Notes: generated by a model not told the origin, from the letters alone. DNA of 64,000 nt from Bacteroides graminisolvens DSM 19988 = JCM 15093 (GCF_000428125.1 NZ_ATZI01000007.1:1-64000); one strand, 5' to 3'. Shown: positions 44,971-53,684, counted from the first letter of the stretch. Numbers and translations are program-made.

Positions 44971-45999
44971 ATGAATAAACACGAGACTGATTTTCTTATT
45001 GAGGAGATTACCCGCCATCTGGGAGCCAAACGGGACGGTGGTAATAAGAACCTGATTGCCCGTTGCCCCTACTGTGGCAAGGAAGATAAATACGGCATAT
45101 ACATAGGCAAAGAGACCCTTCGTAAAAAGCCGTTTATGGCACATTGTTTCAGTTGTGGTCGTTCTACGCTGACACGAGATAAATTGCTGGAAGAGATCGG
45201 TAGACCCGACCTGATGATAACGCCAACTGCGGATCTCTCGGCACCGCTTAATGCGAACCTATTGTTTCCCCTCGACAATGAAGAAGAGATAGACGATACG
45301 CTGGGAATAGTGGAATTACCGGATTTTTACAGACAGGTTTATACGCATCCATATCTCAAGGCAAGGGGTTTTGTCTATGACGATTACGAGCAGTTTCCGG
45401 TTGGTATTACCGCAGGGCTGAATCGCCGCTATGATGACTATGTGATTTTCCCGGTGATAGACTCCGGTGATGTGGTGGGTTATGTAGCCCGGCACACCTG
45501 GTCAAAAGAAGAGATTGATAACTATAACCGCAAAGCCAAACGAGCCGGAGAGTATCAGATACGCCGGTTTAACAACTCTACGCAGAATGATTTCGTGAAG
45601 CTACTCTATAACTACGATGCGGTGATTGAAGATGAAACCGATACGGTGATACTGGTTGAGGGCATCTTTGACGTAGTGGCGATCACCCGAAAGTTGGAAT
45701 TGTACGACAACCCTCATTTTGTGGCGGTGGCAACTTTCGGCAAGAAGGTATCACAGGCACAGATTTACAAGCTACAAACGAAGGGAGTACGAACAGTGGT
45801 GCTGGGTTTTGATGGAGATGCAGTGTCGGCCATCAAACAGACCGCAACGGAACTATCACCATACTTTGAGGTCTTCATCGCAGATATTGCAGATCCTACA
45901 AAAGATTGGCAAGACCTGACCGATACCGATATTTTTGAGATTTTCTCAGGACGTCTCAGAAGTCCATTAGAATACAAACTATCAAAATTACAAGAATAA
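44971..45999 (+). CDS. DNA primase, DnaG-like
   Basis: 342 residues. A zinc ribbon C32-x2-C35 and C59-x2-C62 (CPYC ... CFSC) is at the N-terminus. The Toprim part has DTVILVEGIFDVVAITRKLE (about 224-243) and VLGFDGDAVSAI near 276-287. No helicase-binding C-terminal domain is obvious; the protein is short. It would make RNA primers for the DnaE-type polymerase. Its stop overlaps the next ATG by one base. Confidence 0.85.
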   Translation: MNKHETDFLIEEITRHLGAKRDGGNKNLIARCPYCGKEDKYGIYIGKETLRKKPFMAHCFSCGRSTLTRDKLLEEIGRPDLMITPTADLSAPLNANLLFPLDNEEEIDDTLGIVELPDFYRQVYTHPYLKARGFVYDDYEQFPVGITAGLNRRYDDYVIFPVIDSGDVVGYVARHTWSKEEIDNYNRKAKRAGEYQIRRFNNSTQNDFVKLLYNYDAVIEDETDTVILVEGIFDVVAITRKLELYDNPHFVAVATFGKKVSQAQIYKLQTKGVRTVVLGFDGDAVSAIKQTATELSPYFEVFIADIADPTKDWQDLTDTDIFEIFSGRLRSPLEYKLSKLQE

Positions 46000-47738
46000 T
46001 GAATGAATTAATCGCATGGCTGGAAGTGAATCGAATATGCTTTCGGAAGATAGACAGTGAATTGATAGAGATAGAAGATTTTGGGAAGATGCTACTCGCT
46101 GACTTATACGGGGTTAGCAGCATACTGAAAGTAACAGATTCCGGTGTCCGATTTAACCTGATGGAGTCGCCCGATGTATTGATGCAGGAAGAGATTTACT
46201 ATGTAGTATTCCCATTCGGAAACAACTTTTACTATTACGATCTGCGTGAGGAGTTTCGGTTTAATCTGCTCCGCTACATTGGCAAACGGCAACCCACCCG
46301 GCTAAATGTTCCGTTTGTCAATCTGGGGGTACATACTTCGTTTGAACTCTTGAATGGTTCGGGTGATGTGGCTGACTGGGTACGAAAGGCTAAATATTTA
46401 GGGCATACGGCTCTCGGCATCTGTGATTACAATACGATGGCCGCCACGCTGACTTTACAGAAAGAGTGTGCCAAAGTAGAACTGAAATATGTCTTTGGGT
46501 ACTCTTTTACGCTAAATCATCTGGATGAAAAGGTGGAAATGAAAGTTTATGCTCTTGCGGACAAGGGATTGCGAAACCTACTCCGTATTCAAAAGGCAAT
46601 AATGGTTGACAGTGCTGACCAGACACTGACTTTCCGGCAACTGCTTGACTATGCCGAAGGGCTTGTATTGGTATTGGGTAAACGCTCCGGGCTATGGCTC
46701 AATCAGAGCAAGCACGTTGTAGCAATGCTTAAAGAAGCCTTTGGCAAGTTATACTTTCAGGTTGACCTTACCGAGTATAAAGCCGAGCGTATTGATGTGG
46801 AGGTGTTGCATTCTGTGGCGTGCTATTTTGAGAATTTTGCCGACCCCGTAACCTTTTCATTCGAGATTGAACCTATACTGATATGTGACTGCTACTATTT
46901 GGATAAGGAGGATGCGCGGAATAAGATTATTCTAAACAAGATAGCTACCAGTGCAGCCCATGAGCAGAGCGATGAGCAGTATTTTAAGGATGTAGATGAG
47001 CATTTTACGGTGATTGAGCCACTGTTCAGCAACAAATGGGATGTAGAAAAACTGTTTGAACGGATGTGTGGGGCAACGGTAGAAATAGCAGAGGCAGCGG
47101 AAGCAGCTTATGAGACCGACCGCAACTTTATGCCACGATACGATATGACCGATGAGGAGAAACAAAAATACGGCGACCGACACGCTATGTTCCTTGCCTT
47201 GCTGGAAGAAGGTTTTGAACGGTTGGTTCCCAAAGGAGAGGAAGAAGTGTATCGCAAACGGTTGGAGCACGAGATTTACATTTTGGAGAGTACGGATAAT
47301 GTTGATTATTGCCTTGTGCAGTTTGATACCGTGAATTGGGCTCGAACGAATGGCATCTTGGTCGGGTGCGGTCGTGGTTCGGCTGGAGGTTGTCTGGCAT
47401 TGTACCTGATGGGGATTACGCTCATTGACCCGATAAAGTACAACCTGCTTTTTGAGCGTTTCCTGCTTCCGGAACGAGCCGGGCTCTATCCGGCACAAGC
47501 GACGGTTCTTGCAGGTGAGATAGAATCAACCTCGCATGTCGAGTTGACGCTTGGAAATGGTAAGGTGCTGCGACTGGATAAGGATGCTCAGTTACTTGTT
47601 GTGCGAGACGAAACAGAGATAGTAGTATATGCAGATCAATTGAATGATGGTGACGATTTGGTTTTCGATCACAGAGATTATTTGTGGAACGTAAACTATT
47701 TCGACAATGAGAGACAATATAACGCTATATCACGGTGA
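45999..47738 (+). CDS. DNA polymerase III alpha-like, N-terminal half (interrupted at the active site)
   Basis: 579 residues. It has a PHP-like domain near residues 100-170 (FVNLGVHTSFELLNGSGDVA) with the first metal His replaced by Gly and the D-H pair changed to D-Y (GICDYNT), so PHP activity is probably lost. The palm start has GCGRGSAGGCLALYLMGITL (G458 on) and the segment ending FLLPERAG (488-495). Residues 496-570 are an added beta-rich region (VELTLGNGKVLRLDKDAQLL, then ADQLNDGDDLVFDHRDYLWN) resembling an intein/Hint fold without the usual T-x-x-H. The frame then runs 10 codons into the methyltransferase gene and stops. The catalytic Asp motif is missing here and lies in the second fragment. 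Confidence 0.8.
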   Translation: MNELIAWLEVNRICFRKIDSELIEIEDFGKMLLADLYGVSSILKVTDSGVRFNLMESPDVLMQEEIYYVVFPFGNNFYYYDLREEFRFNLLRYIGKRQPTRLNVPFVNLGVHTSFELLNGSGDVADWVRKAKYLGHTALGICDYNTMAATLTLQKECAKVELKYVFGYSFTLNHLDEKVEMKVYALADKGLRNLLRIQKAIMVDSADQTLTFRQLLDYAEGLVLVLGKRSGLWLNQSKHVVAMLKEAFGKLYFQVDLTEYKAERIDVEVLHSVACYFENFADPVTFSFEIEPILICDCYYLDKEDARNKIILNKIATSAAHEQSDEQYFKDVDEHFTVIEPLFSNKWDVEKLFERMCGATVEIAEAAEAAYETDRNFMPRYDMTDEEKQKYGDRHAMFLALLEEGFERLVPKGEEEVYRKRLEHEIYILESTDNVDYCLVQFDTVNWARTNGILVGCGRGSAGGCLALYLMGITLIDPIKYNLLFERFLLPERAGLYPAQATVLAGEIESTSHVELTLGNGKVLRLDKDAQLLVVRDETEIVVYADQLNDGDDLVFDHRDYLWNVNYFDNERQYNAISR

Positions 47739-48465
47739 TTGTTTGGAGATAATGCCACAGCTTGCCCGGCAAGGGATAAAGGTCGATATGATTCTTTGCG
47801 ACTTGCCCTACGGTGTCACTAATCACAAAGACGACAAACCTCTGTCTTTCGATAAACTCTGGGAGAGCTACAATGCCATCATCTCGGACAACGGAGTGAT
47901 AGTCCTCTTTGCACAAGGACAGTTTTACGTGGATCTGGTGAATAGTAATCGCAAGATGTTTAAGTATGATCTTGTGTGGGACAAACAGCTCTCAACGGGA
48001 TTTCTGAACGCCAGCCGTATGCCGCTGAGAAGACACGAGAGTATTGCCGTATTCTACAAGAAAGCCCCTGTCTACAATCCTCAAAAGAGTGTTGGAAAGC
48101 CAAATCACGATAAGGGAACAAAACACAAAACAGATGCACCGACCAATCAGAATTACGGAGTTTATAAGCCGGTTGACGCAGAATTGAGCAGGCTCAAACA
48201 CCCTGCCAGTATCATATCGTTTCAGAAGCCTCACCCCAGCAAGTGTGTACATCGGACACAGAAGCCGGTTAGCCTCTTGGAGTATCTCATCAAAACCTAT
48301 ACCCATGAAGGTATGACTGTTCTTGACAACTGCTTTGGTTCCGGCTCAACGGGTATTGCTACTTTGAATACCAATCGGAAGTTTATCGGAATAGAAAAAG
48401 ATAGCCACTACTTCAATGTGGCAAAAGAGATATTGATTGCTGAAATAAGCCTGAAGATTGAATAA
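47707..48465 (+). CDS. DNA methyltransferase (N6-adenine/N4-cytosine, beta class), inside the split polymerase
   Basis: 252 residues. The catalytic motif CDLPYG is at 31-36 and the SAM-binding motif FGSGSTG at 210-216, so the motif order is IV before I (beta class). It starts 31 bases before the stop of the polymerase fragment. No restriction enzyme is nearby. It lies with the HNH gene between the two polymerase pieces, as mobile cargo might. It may mark phage DNA or protect the homing target site; both are inference. Confidence 0.8.
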   Translation: MRDNITLYHGDCLEIMPQLARQGIKVDMILCDLPYGVTNHKDDKPLSFDKLWESYNAIISDNGVIVLFAQGQFYVDLVNSNRKMFKYDLVWDKQLSTGFLNASRMPLRRHESIAVFYKKAPVYNPQKSVGKPNHDKGTKHKTDAPTNQNYGVYKPVDAELSRLKHPASIISFQKPHPSKCVHRTQKPVSLLEYLIKTYTHEGMTVLDNCFGSGSTGIATLNTNRKFIGIEKDSHYFNVAKEILIAEISLKIE

Positions 48466-48500
48466 CAGATTATGTAGAAATTCAAGACAATTCAATTAGT

Positions 48501-49403
48501 ATGGCTACAAAAAATGCAGTGCTGCTCTCAACGCAGCAAATTCTGAACCAGGAGGTTAATGTGTATGGTGATTTTGAGAATCCGCTATTTCTGGCTAAGG
48601 ATGTGGCTGAGTGGATAGAACACGACAATTCCTCAGTGATGTTACGGTCAATCGACGATGACGAAAAGATACTAAACATTGTTTATACCATTGATGGTGA
48701 ACAGGAGGCATGGATGCTGACAGAAAATGGAATATATGAAGTGCTAATGCAGAATTTCAATTCTAAGACGAAGGAAATTAGAAAAAATGTAAAAAACATC
48801 ATTACAGGAATGCACAGAAAAGCAATGTTTCTGAAAGCAACTAAAATAATGGAAGATTCCATTATTCAAGAGAACTGGCGTAAGATTCCCGGATTTGAAG
48901 GATTTTATGAAGTGAGCAGCATTGGAAGAGTTAGAAGTACCGTTAGGTCGTTTATTGACAAGAATGGTAAAAAGACATCCTTCCCCTCAAAGATTTTAAG
49001 AGTTGGTAGTGGGAAAACATCTCCATACTTAGCGGTAAATTTAAGTATGCGTAATGTCGCCACAAAATACATGGTGCATAGATTGGTCGCAATGAGTTTT
49101 TTGTCAAACTGGGATTCTGAGTGCGAGATTAATCATATCGATGGTAATGTTTATAATAACTGCGTATGTAACTTGGAAATGTGCACTCGAAAAGAGAATT
49201 ACCAACATGCAATTGACGAAAAGCTCAAAAAAGATTATGGTCAATTTAGTTCTAATGCCAAATTATCCAACATTGATGTCAAAAGGATTCGCAAACTGAA
49301 TAATTTGGGAGTAGCGCAAAGAGATTTGGCCATAGCATTCGATGTATGCAAGCAAACTATATCCAGTATAGTTAATTTTAAAATATACAGGCAATGCAAA
49401 TAG
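48501..49403 (+). CDS. Bro-N / NUMOD4 / HNH protein (homing endonuclease-type), inside the split polymerase
   Basis: 300 residues. Residues about 15-105 have the Bro-N antirepressor fold (VYGDFENPLFLAKDVAEWIE; ENGIYEVLMQ). Residues 126-146 are a NUMOD4 DNA-binding motif (WRKIPGFEGFYEVSSIGRVR). HNH residues follow: H193, H212 in INHIDGNVYNN, N220, with NLEMCTRKEN. Residues 254-293 form a helix-turn-helix (VAQRDLAIAFDVCKQTISSI). NUMOD4 plus HNH is typical of homing endonucleases of group I introns and free-standing ones. Fusion to a Bro-N domain suggests the nuclease entered a Bro gene, or a natural fusion. Its stop overlaps the start of the second polymerase piece by 10 bases. Confidence 0.8.
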   Translation: MATKNAVLLSTQQILNQEVNVYGDFENPLFLAKDVAEWIEHDNSSVMLRSIDDDEKILNIVYTIDGEQEAWMLTENGIYEVLMQNFNSKTKEIRKNVKNIITGMHRKAMFLKATKIMEDSIIQENWRKIPGFEGFYEVSSIGRVRSTVRSFIDKNGKKTSFPSKILRVGSGKTSPYLAVNLSMRNVATKYMVHRLVAMSFLSNWDSECEINHIDGNVYNNCVCNLEMCTRKENYQHAIDEKLKKDYGQFSSNAKLSNIDVKRIRKLNNLGVAQRDLAIAFDVCKQTISSIVNFKIYRQCK

Positions 49404-51571
49404 TATGTGTCAAACAAAAAATATCTAATAGTCCGATAGTCGTTCTTGATACAGTTGTTTTGGACGGTTATCGACAAGGGGGTGGTGGTAGCTGCGGTGA
49501 TGTCGATTGTGATTTCCAAAGTGATAAAAGACAAGAAGTCAAGGAGTATCTGGAGAGACGATATAATGTCAATGGTAACCAACGTGTATTCTCAGCCGGA
49601 ACGCTCGCCACACTAAAACTCAAAGCGGTGCTCAAAGATGTTTCGAGGGTGCATAAAGTGCCGTTGAGCATCGTAAACTACATCACAGCCATTTTTGAGG
49701 ATGATAAGATGGGTTGGACGGAGCTATTTCAGTTGGCCGCAGTCAATAAGAAGGTAAACAAGTTTATTCAGGATTACCCACAGGTCATTGAGGACATTCG
49801 CCCTTTGATGGGGCAACCACGCTCGGCTTCGGTACACGCTTCGGCCATACTTATCACTCCGGAAACCAAAGATGGTGAAAAGATGGAGTGTTTTGATTAC
49901 ACGCCCATCAAGAAGGTTGATGATATGCTTGTCTCGGAGTTTGACGGCTATTCGCTGGACGAGGTGGGATTGCTCAAAAACGACTGTCTGGGCATCAAGG
50001 AATTATCTAAAATCCAATCCACCATCAACGAGTGTAACCGTGTGTATAATGCGGGAGTTACGTTTGAGGAGATTGTTAAGGGTGACCTAAATGATCCGAA
50101 GGCTTATAAGATACTTTCAAATGGATTTAGCCAAAACGTCTTTCAGTTCTCAGGCCGTGGTATGACCAAGTTCTTGATGGATATGCGTCCCGACTGTATA
50201 GGTGACCTGATTGCGGCAGCGGCTCTTTATCGTCCGGCTCCTATCGAGGCTGGCTCCACGGAGAAATATTTGGTTTACAAGCGTGGCGAGGTAGCGCCGG
50301 TTTATCTATGGGGCACATACGAGGCGTTGAAAAATACATACGGCTTGATTGTTATGCAGGAGCAGGTTGCCCAAATAGCCCGTGAAGTAGGTGGCTTTTC
50401 GTTAGGTGACGGTGTTAATCTGGTAAAGCTAATCTCTAAGAAGCGAATGGATAAGATTCACGCTATGAGAGAGCAGTTTATGTCAGGTGCGAAAGAGCGA
50501 GGTTGTCCTAAAGAAGATGCCGTGAAGATTTGGGATATTATACAACTGTCTGGCAGCTACCTTTTTAACTCCAGCCACGCCACTGCATACGCCATTACTG
50601 CCTATGTCGGAGCCTACCTTAAAGCCAACTATCCGACCGCATTCTACACCGTTGCCCTTCAATGGGCGGACGATAAAGAGATTCCCGCTTTGATGTCGGA
50701 AATGGAGCAATGTTCCAAGGCGAAGATTGTACCCCCGGATATAAATGTGTCCGACGTGAAGTTTTTTACCAACTATCAGACCGACGAGATATTTTGGTCG
50801 CTGACCCGCATTAAGATGCTCGGAGCAAAAGCAGTGGAGTATATTATAGCTGAAAGGAACCGAGGCGGTGTTTTTATTTCCATTGAAAACTTTATTCACC
50901 GGATATTCCGCTACAAACTGAAAAAATACAGTTACTGGGATGATCCGGACAATGCGGACGAAGTAACCCGTGTACCTGTCAATGCCCGGCATGTTAAGAA
51001 TATGATTCTTGCAGGGTGCTTTGACAATATCGAACGGCTTGAAACCATCACTGACCGATACGGGATTGTGCAACGTGCTGCCAACGAGTTGGGCTTTGAG
51101 TTGCCGGAGAAAGATTTTCCGACCGATTTACTGGACAAACATTACTACTGGTCAATGCAACAGATAGCTGTTTCCGGTATCGGCTCTATTGATTACCGTA
51201 GAATTTTCGATGCCTCGAAGACTAAGCCGAAAGTCAAGGGTAAAGCCTCTTGGATGGAGCTTCGCAGCGCAATGGATTTGGATAACGAGGGCAAACGTAT
51301 CGTTGTGTGTGCCACCGTGATCGAAGTCGAGGAGAAATCTTACAAAGACAAGACTAGCGGCGAGAAAAAGAAGTTTGCCAAGCTGACACTACAACAGAAT
51401 AATGACCTGATGGAGTTGGTTTGTTGGAGCGACTTTCTCAACGAGTTCAAGGCTCCAATTACCACACTCAAAGATAAAGTGATTATCGTTACCGCCATCA
51501 TTAAGTATAGTGATTACACGGGAGCGAACAGTTTGAACACTCATAAATCATCCATCATGGAACAAATGTAA
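49394..51571 (+). CDS. DNA polymerase III alpha-like, C-terminal half (interrupted at the active site)
   Basis: 725 residues. The first 41 residues carry an odd start (MQIVCVKQKISNSPIVVLDT), a GGGG stretch at 29-32 and the catalytic Asp motif GDVDCDF with D36, D38 and D40. It continues as the usual palm and fingers (SDKRQEVKEYLERRYNVNGN; SAGTLATLKLKAVLKDVSRV), then SASVHASAILITP, the thumb/HhH region and a C-terminal OB-like region (KRIVVCATVIEVEEKSYKDK). A stop codon (49379-49381) upstream in frame limits the start to 49394 or later. The fragment has the catalytic aspartates but not the GRGS loop, which is in the first fragment. Confidence 0.8.
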   Translation: MQIVCVKQKISNSPIVVLDTVVLDGYRQGGGGSCGDVDCDFQSDKRQEVKEYLERRYNVNGNQRVFSAGTLATLKLKAVLKDVSRVHKVPLSIVNYITAIFEDDKMGWTELFQLAAVNKKVNKFIQDYPQVIEDIRPLMGQPRSASVHASAILITPETKDGEKMECFDYTPIKKVDDMLVSEFDGYSLDEVGLLKNDCLGIKELSKIQSTINECNRVYNAGVTFEEIVKGDLNDPKAYKILSNGFSQNVFQFSGRGMTKFLMDMRPDCIGDLIAAAALYRPAPIEAGSTEKYLVYKRGEVAPVYLWGTYEALKNTYGLIVMQEQVAQIAREVGGFSLGDGVNLVKLISKKRMDKIHAMREQFMSGAKERGCPKEDAVKIWDIIQLSGSYLFNSSHATAYAITAYVGAYLKANYPTAFYTVALQWADDKEIPALMSEMEQCSKAKIVPPDINVSDVKFFTNYQTDEIFWSLTRIKMLGAKAVEYIIAERNRGGVFISIENFIHRIFRYKLKKYSYWDDPDNADEVTRVPVNARHVKNMILAGCFDNIERLETITDRYGIVQRAANELGFELPEKDFPTDLLDKHYYWSMQQIAVSGIGSIDYRRIFDASKTKPKVKGKASWMELRSAMDLDNEGKRIVVCATVIEVEEKSYKDKTSGEKKKFAKLTLQQNNDLMELVCWSDFLNEFKAPITTLKDKVIIVTAIIKYSDYTGANSLNTHKSSIMEQM

Positions 51572-52105
51572 ATGAAACCCACCATCATTGCCATTGTGGG
51601 AGCTTCCGGTTCAGGCAAGACCTATCTTTCGAAGCTTCTGCAAAATGAATTGAACGTATTTCTGATCGTGTCATACACTACACGCCCGGCACGAGAGGGA
51701 GAGATTGAGGGCATTGATCACTATTACATCAGTAACACACACCGTTTCAGCTATTCGCAGATGTTGTCCTATACCCGATTTGCCGAGTATGAGTATTTTG
51801 CACTGGAAGACCAGGTACCACCACAAAAGCACTGCGCTTATGTGGTAGATGAACGAGGCTTGAAGTATCTGAAAGAGACAAAGAGCCACAAGTTCAATAT
51901 TATTTCTATTCGGGTGGAATCAACAACAGACGCTTTGATTCAGCGGGGCATTGCACCGGATAGAATCAAGCGAGACGATGATAGAACACCACTGCCGCTG
52001 GATTATTACGATTACGTCATAGAGAACAACGGTACACTTGAAGAGTTTGAGCACAAGATTCGTGAAACCTATATAAAGATTCAGCAATGGCAGCACCTAA
52101 AGTAG
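51572..52105 (+). CDS. Guanylate kinase-like protein
   Basis: 177 residues. The P-loop GASGSGKTYLSKLL is at residues 10-23, and the nucleotide-binding segment SYTTRPAREGEIEGIDHYYI matches guanylate kinases. It would phosphorylate GMP or dGMP to feed nucleotide pools during phage replication. It starts immediately after the polymerase stop. Its end overlaps the exonuclease start. Confidence 0.85.
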   Translation: MKPTIIAIVGASGSGKTYLSKLLQNELNVFLIVSYTTRPAREGEIEGIDHYYISNTHRFSYSQMLSYTRFAEYEYFALEDQVPPQKHCAYVVDERGLKYLKETKSHKFNIISIRVESTTDALIQRGIAPDRIKRDDDRTPLPLDYYDYVIENNGTLEEFEHKIRETYIKIQQWQHLK

Positions 52106-52857
52106 AAGCAAAAATTTACACGGCCATCGTGCTGGATTTCGAGACCGGAGGATTGACCTGTGTTGATTCGGCTTGTACGCAGTTGGCTATGCAGGCGGTT
52201 CGAATGGATACATGGGAGGTGATTGACCGCTATGAGAAGTACATCACTCCCTACCGTAAACAAGAAGTCGGAGGCGTACCCAAACGCAAGGTACTTAAAA
52301 CCCGTCAAACCCTTTTTGAGGAAGAACAAGGAGAGCCGATGAAATACGAACCCGCTGCTCTAACCTATTCAGGCATTACAATGGAAACTCTCAACCTGAT
52401 GGGAGTGGATATAAAAGAAGTGGCAACCAGCGTGATAGAGTTTGCCAAACATAATACCCTGAGTAAGGGACATCAATCTAAACCCATACTCATCGGTCAG
52501 AACATCACATTTGATATTGGGTTCTTGCAACAGATGATGAATTACGCCGGATTGGTAAAAGAGTTTGAGAAAGTGTTCGCCGGAACAACTGATTTTTACG
52601 GAAACTTTCAGCCTCACTACGTCGATACCATTGATTTGGGACGATTCGCTTTTGCTCATCTGCCGGATGTAACCTCATACAAACTCGAACTATTAGCGGA
52701 ACGATTAGGCATTGAACTCGATGATGCGCACGACGCGGGTGCCGACGTGACGGCTACGTTGAACGTGGCGGCTGTTTGCTCGGCCCGGCTCCGGCAAGAA
52801 GGTGGCGACGTTACTATTGCAAAAAAGGAAAAAACAAGAACCCATTTTAAGATTTAG
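52087..52857 (+). CDS. DnaQ-like 3'-5' exonuclease (proofreading)
   Basis: 256 residues. It has the DEDDh exonuclease motifs: VLDFETGG (D17, E19), FDIGFLQQMM (Exo II) and DDAHDAGADVTA (Exo III, H-x4-D). Placed after the polymerase whose PHP domain looks inactive, it probably supplies proofreading in trans. A hypothetical gene follows 3 bases on. The C-terminus ends in a Lys-rich tail. Confidence 0.85.
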   Translation: MAAPKVEAKIYTAIVLDFETGGLTCVDSACTQLAMQAVRMDTWEVIDRYEKYITPYRKQEVGGVPKRKVLKTRQTLFEEEQGEPMKYEPAALTYSGITMETLNLMGVDIKEVATSVIEFAKHNTLSKGHQSKPILIGQNITFDIGFLQQMMNYAGLVKEFEKVFAGTTDFYGNFQPHYVDTIDLGRFAFAHLPDVTSYKLELLAERLGIELDDAHDAGADVTATLNVAAVCSARLRQEGGDVTIAKKEKTRTHFKI

Positions 52858-52860
52858 AGT

Positions 52861-53139
52861 ATGAATGAGGCCGAAAAGAACGAAGAGGTAGTTTCGTTCA
52901 AGCAATCAGACCGGATGACTTATGGAGCGGTGAACTATGATGGTACCGAGATGATGGCTGTAATATCAGGTTATGACCTGAATATAGCTTTTAATATGCG
53001 TACCATTAACTCTCTATCAGATGCCGAGGCCTCTGCCGATGCGTTGGCTCAGGTCTTTTATGAACTGTTGATGGAGCAATTAATCGAAGAAAAATCATAT
53101 TTGGTTAAACCACCATCAGATGAAACCACTATTCCTTAA
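52861..53139 (+). CDS. Small hypothetical protein at the end of the replication operon
   Basis: 92 residues, acidic, with no recognised motif. It starts MNEAEKNEEVVSFKQSDRMT. A terminator follows at 53158-53184, so it is the last gene of the operon. Confidence 0.6.
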   Translation: MNEAEKNEEVVSFKQSDRMTYGAVNYDGTEMMAVISGYDLNIAFNMRTINSLSDAEASADALAQVFYELLMEQLIEEKSYLVKPPSDETTIP

Positions 53140-53157
53140 TATACAAAGGAAACTAAG

Positions 53158-53184
53158 GCCTGGATTTCCTTCCGGGCTTTTTTT
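53158..53184 (+). terminator. Rho-independent terminator ending the replication operon
   Basis: GCCTGG (53158-53163) pairs with CCGGGC (53172-53177), followed by TTTTTTT. Confidence 0.75.
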
Positions 53185-53195
53185 AGAAAGTAAGT

Positions 53196-53684
53196 ATGGA
53201 CGAGAAAGATATAAAATTAACCAATGCGGAGATTGAATTCTGCGAATTGTTTGTCGATGGTGATAAAGAGTTTGCCGGACAAGCTGAGGCGTGTTACAGG
53301 GAGGTGTTTGGAGAGGATAAGAAAAACATTGCCCTTGCTGCTCGCCGCCTGTTTGCCAAAGAGCATATTACCGCTTACATCAAGGAACTGATAGCCCAAA
53401 GGGATATAGATATTGAAGCGGCAGCCGTGAAACTGCAAGTCTCTGAGACGCTAAAGGCTGTAATGTCAGAAACGGCTAAAGGTGAGTATGTGGACAAATT
53501 TGGTGTCCCGCTTTCTCCGGCACCGCTTCGTGCCGTATCGGTTAATGCCGCTAAAGCTTTGATGGAGATTTATCCCATTAAGAACGTCCAGAGCCAAACG
53601 GGTAAGGGTGGTAATGAAAACAGCAATATTATTTTCAATGTCATTGTACCTCAAAATACACCGCCTCGTGAAACCGAAGATTAG
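53196..53684 (+). CDS. Terminase small subunit
   Basis: 162 residues. It has the small-terminase look: DIKLTNAEIEFCELFVDGDK and AGQAEACYREVFGEDKKNIA, then AARRLFAKEHITAYIKELIA, a helix-turn-helix-like start as in Terminase_2. It should recognise the packaging site. The large terminase is not in the window and is expected left of it; the order here puts small terminase next to the lysis genes. Confidence 0.75.
   Translation: MDEKDIKLTNAEIEFCELFVDGDKEFAGQAEACYREVFGEDKKNIALAARRLFAKEHITAYIKELIAQRDIDIEAAAVKLQVSETLKAVMSETAKGEYVDKFGVPLSPAPLRAVSVNAAKALMEIYPIKNVQSQTGKGGNENSNIIFNVIVPQNTPPRETED

Noticed and set aside
47640..49460. A group I intron around the methylase and HNH genes
   Set aside because: A short TAATAGTCC near 49421-49429 recalls the 3' conserved core, but no matching partner strand or other core element was found by eye.
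45999..51571. A standard active intein in the polymerase
   Set aside because: No T-x-x-H block in the Hint-like stretch and no C-terminal HN followed by Cys, Ser or Thr before the catalytic motif; kept only as a degenerate possibility.
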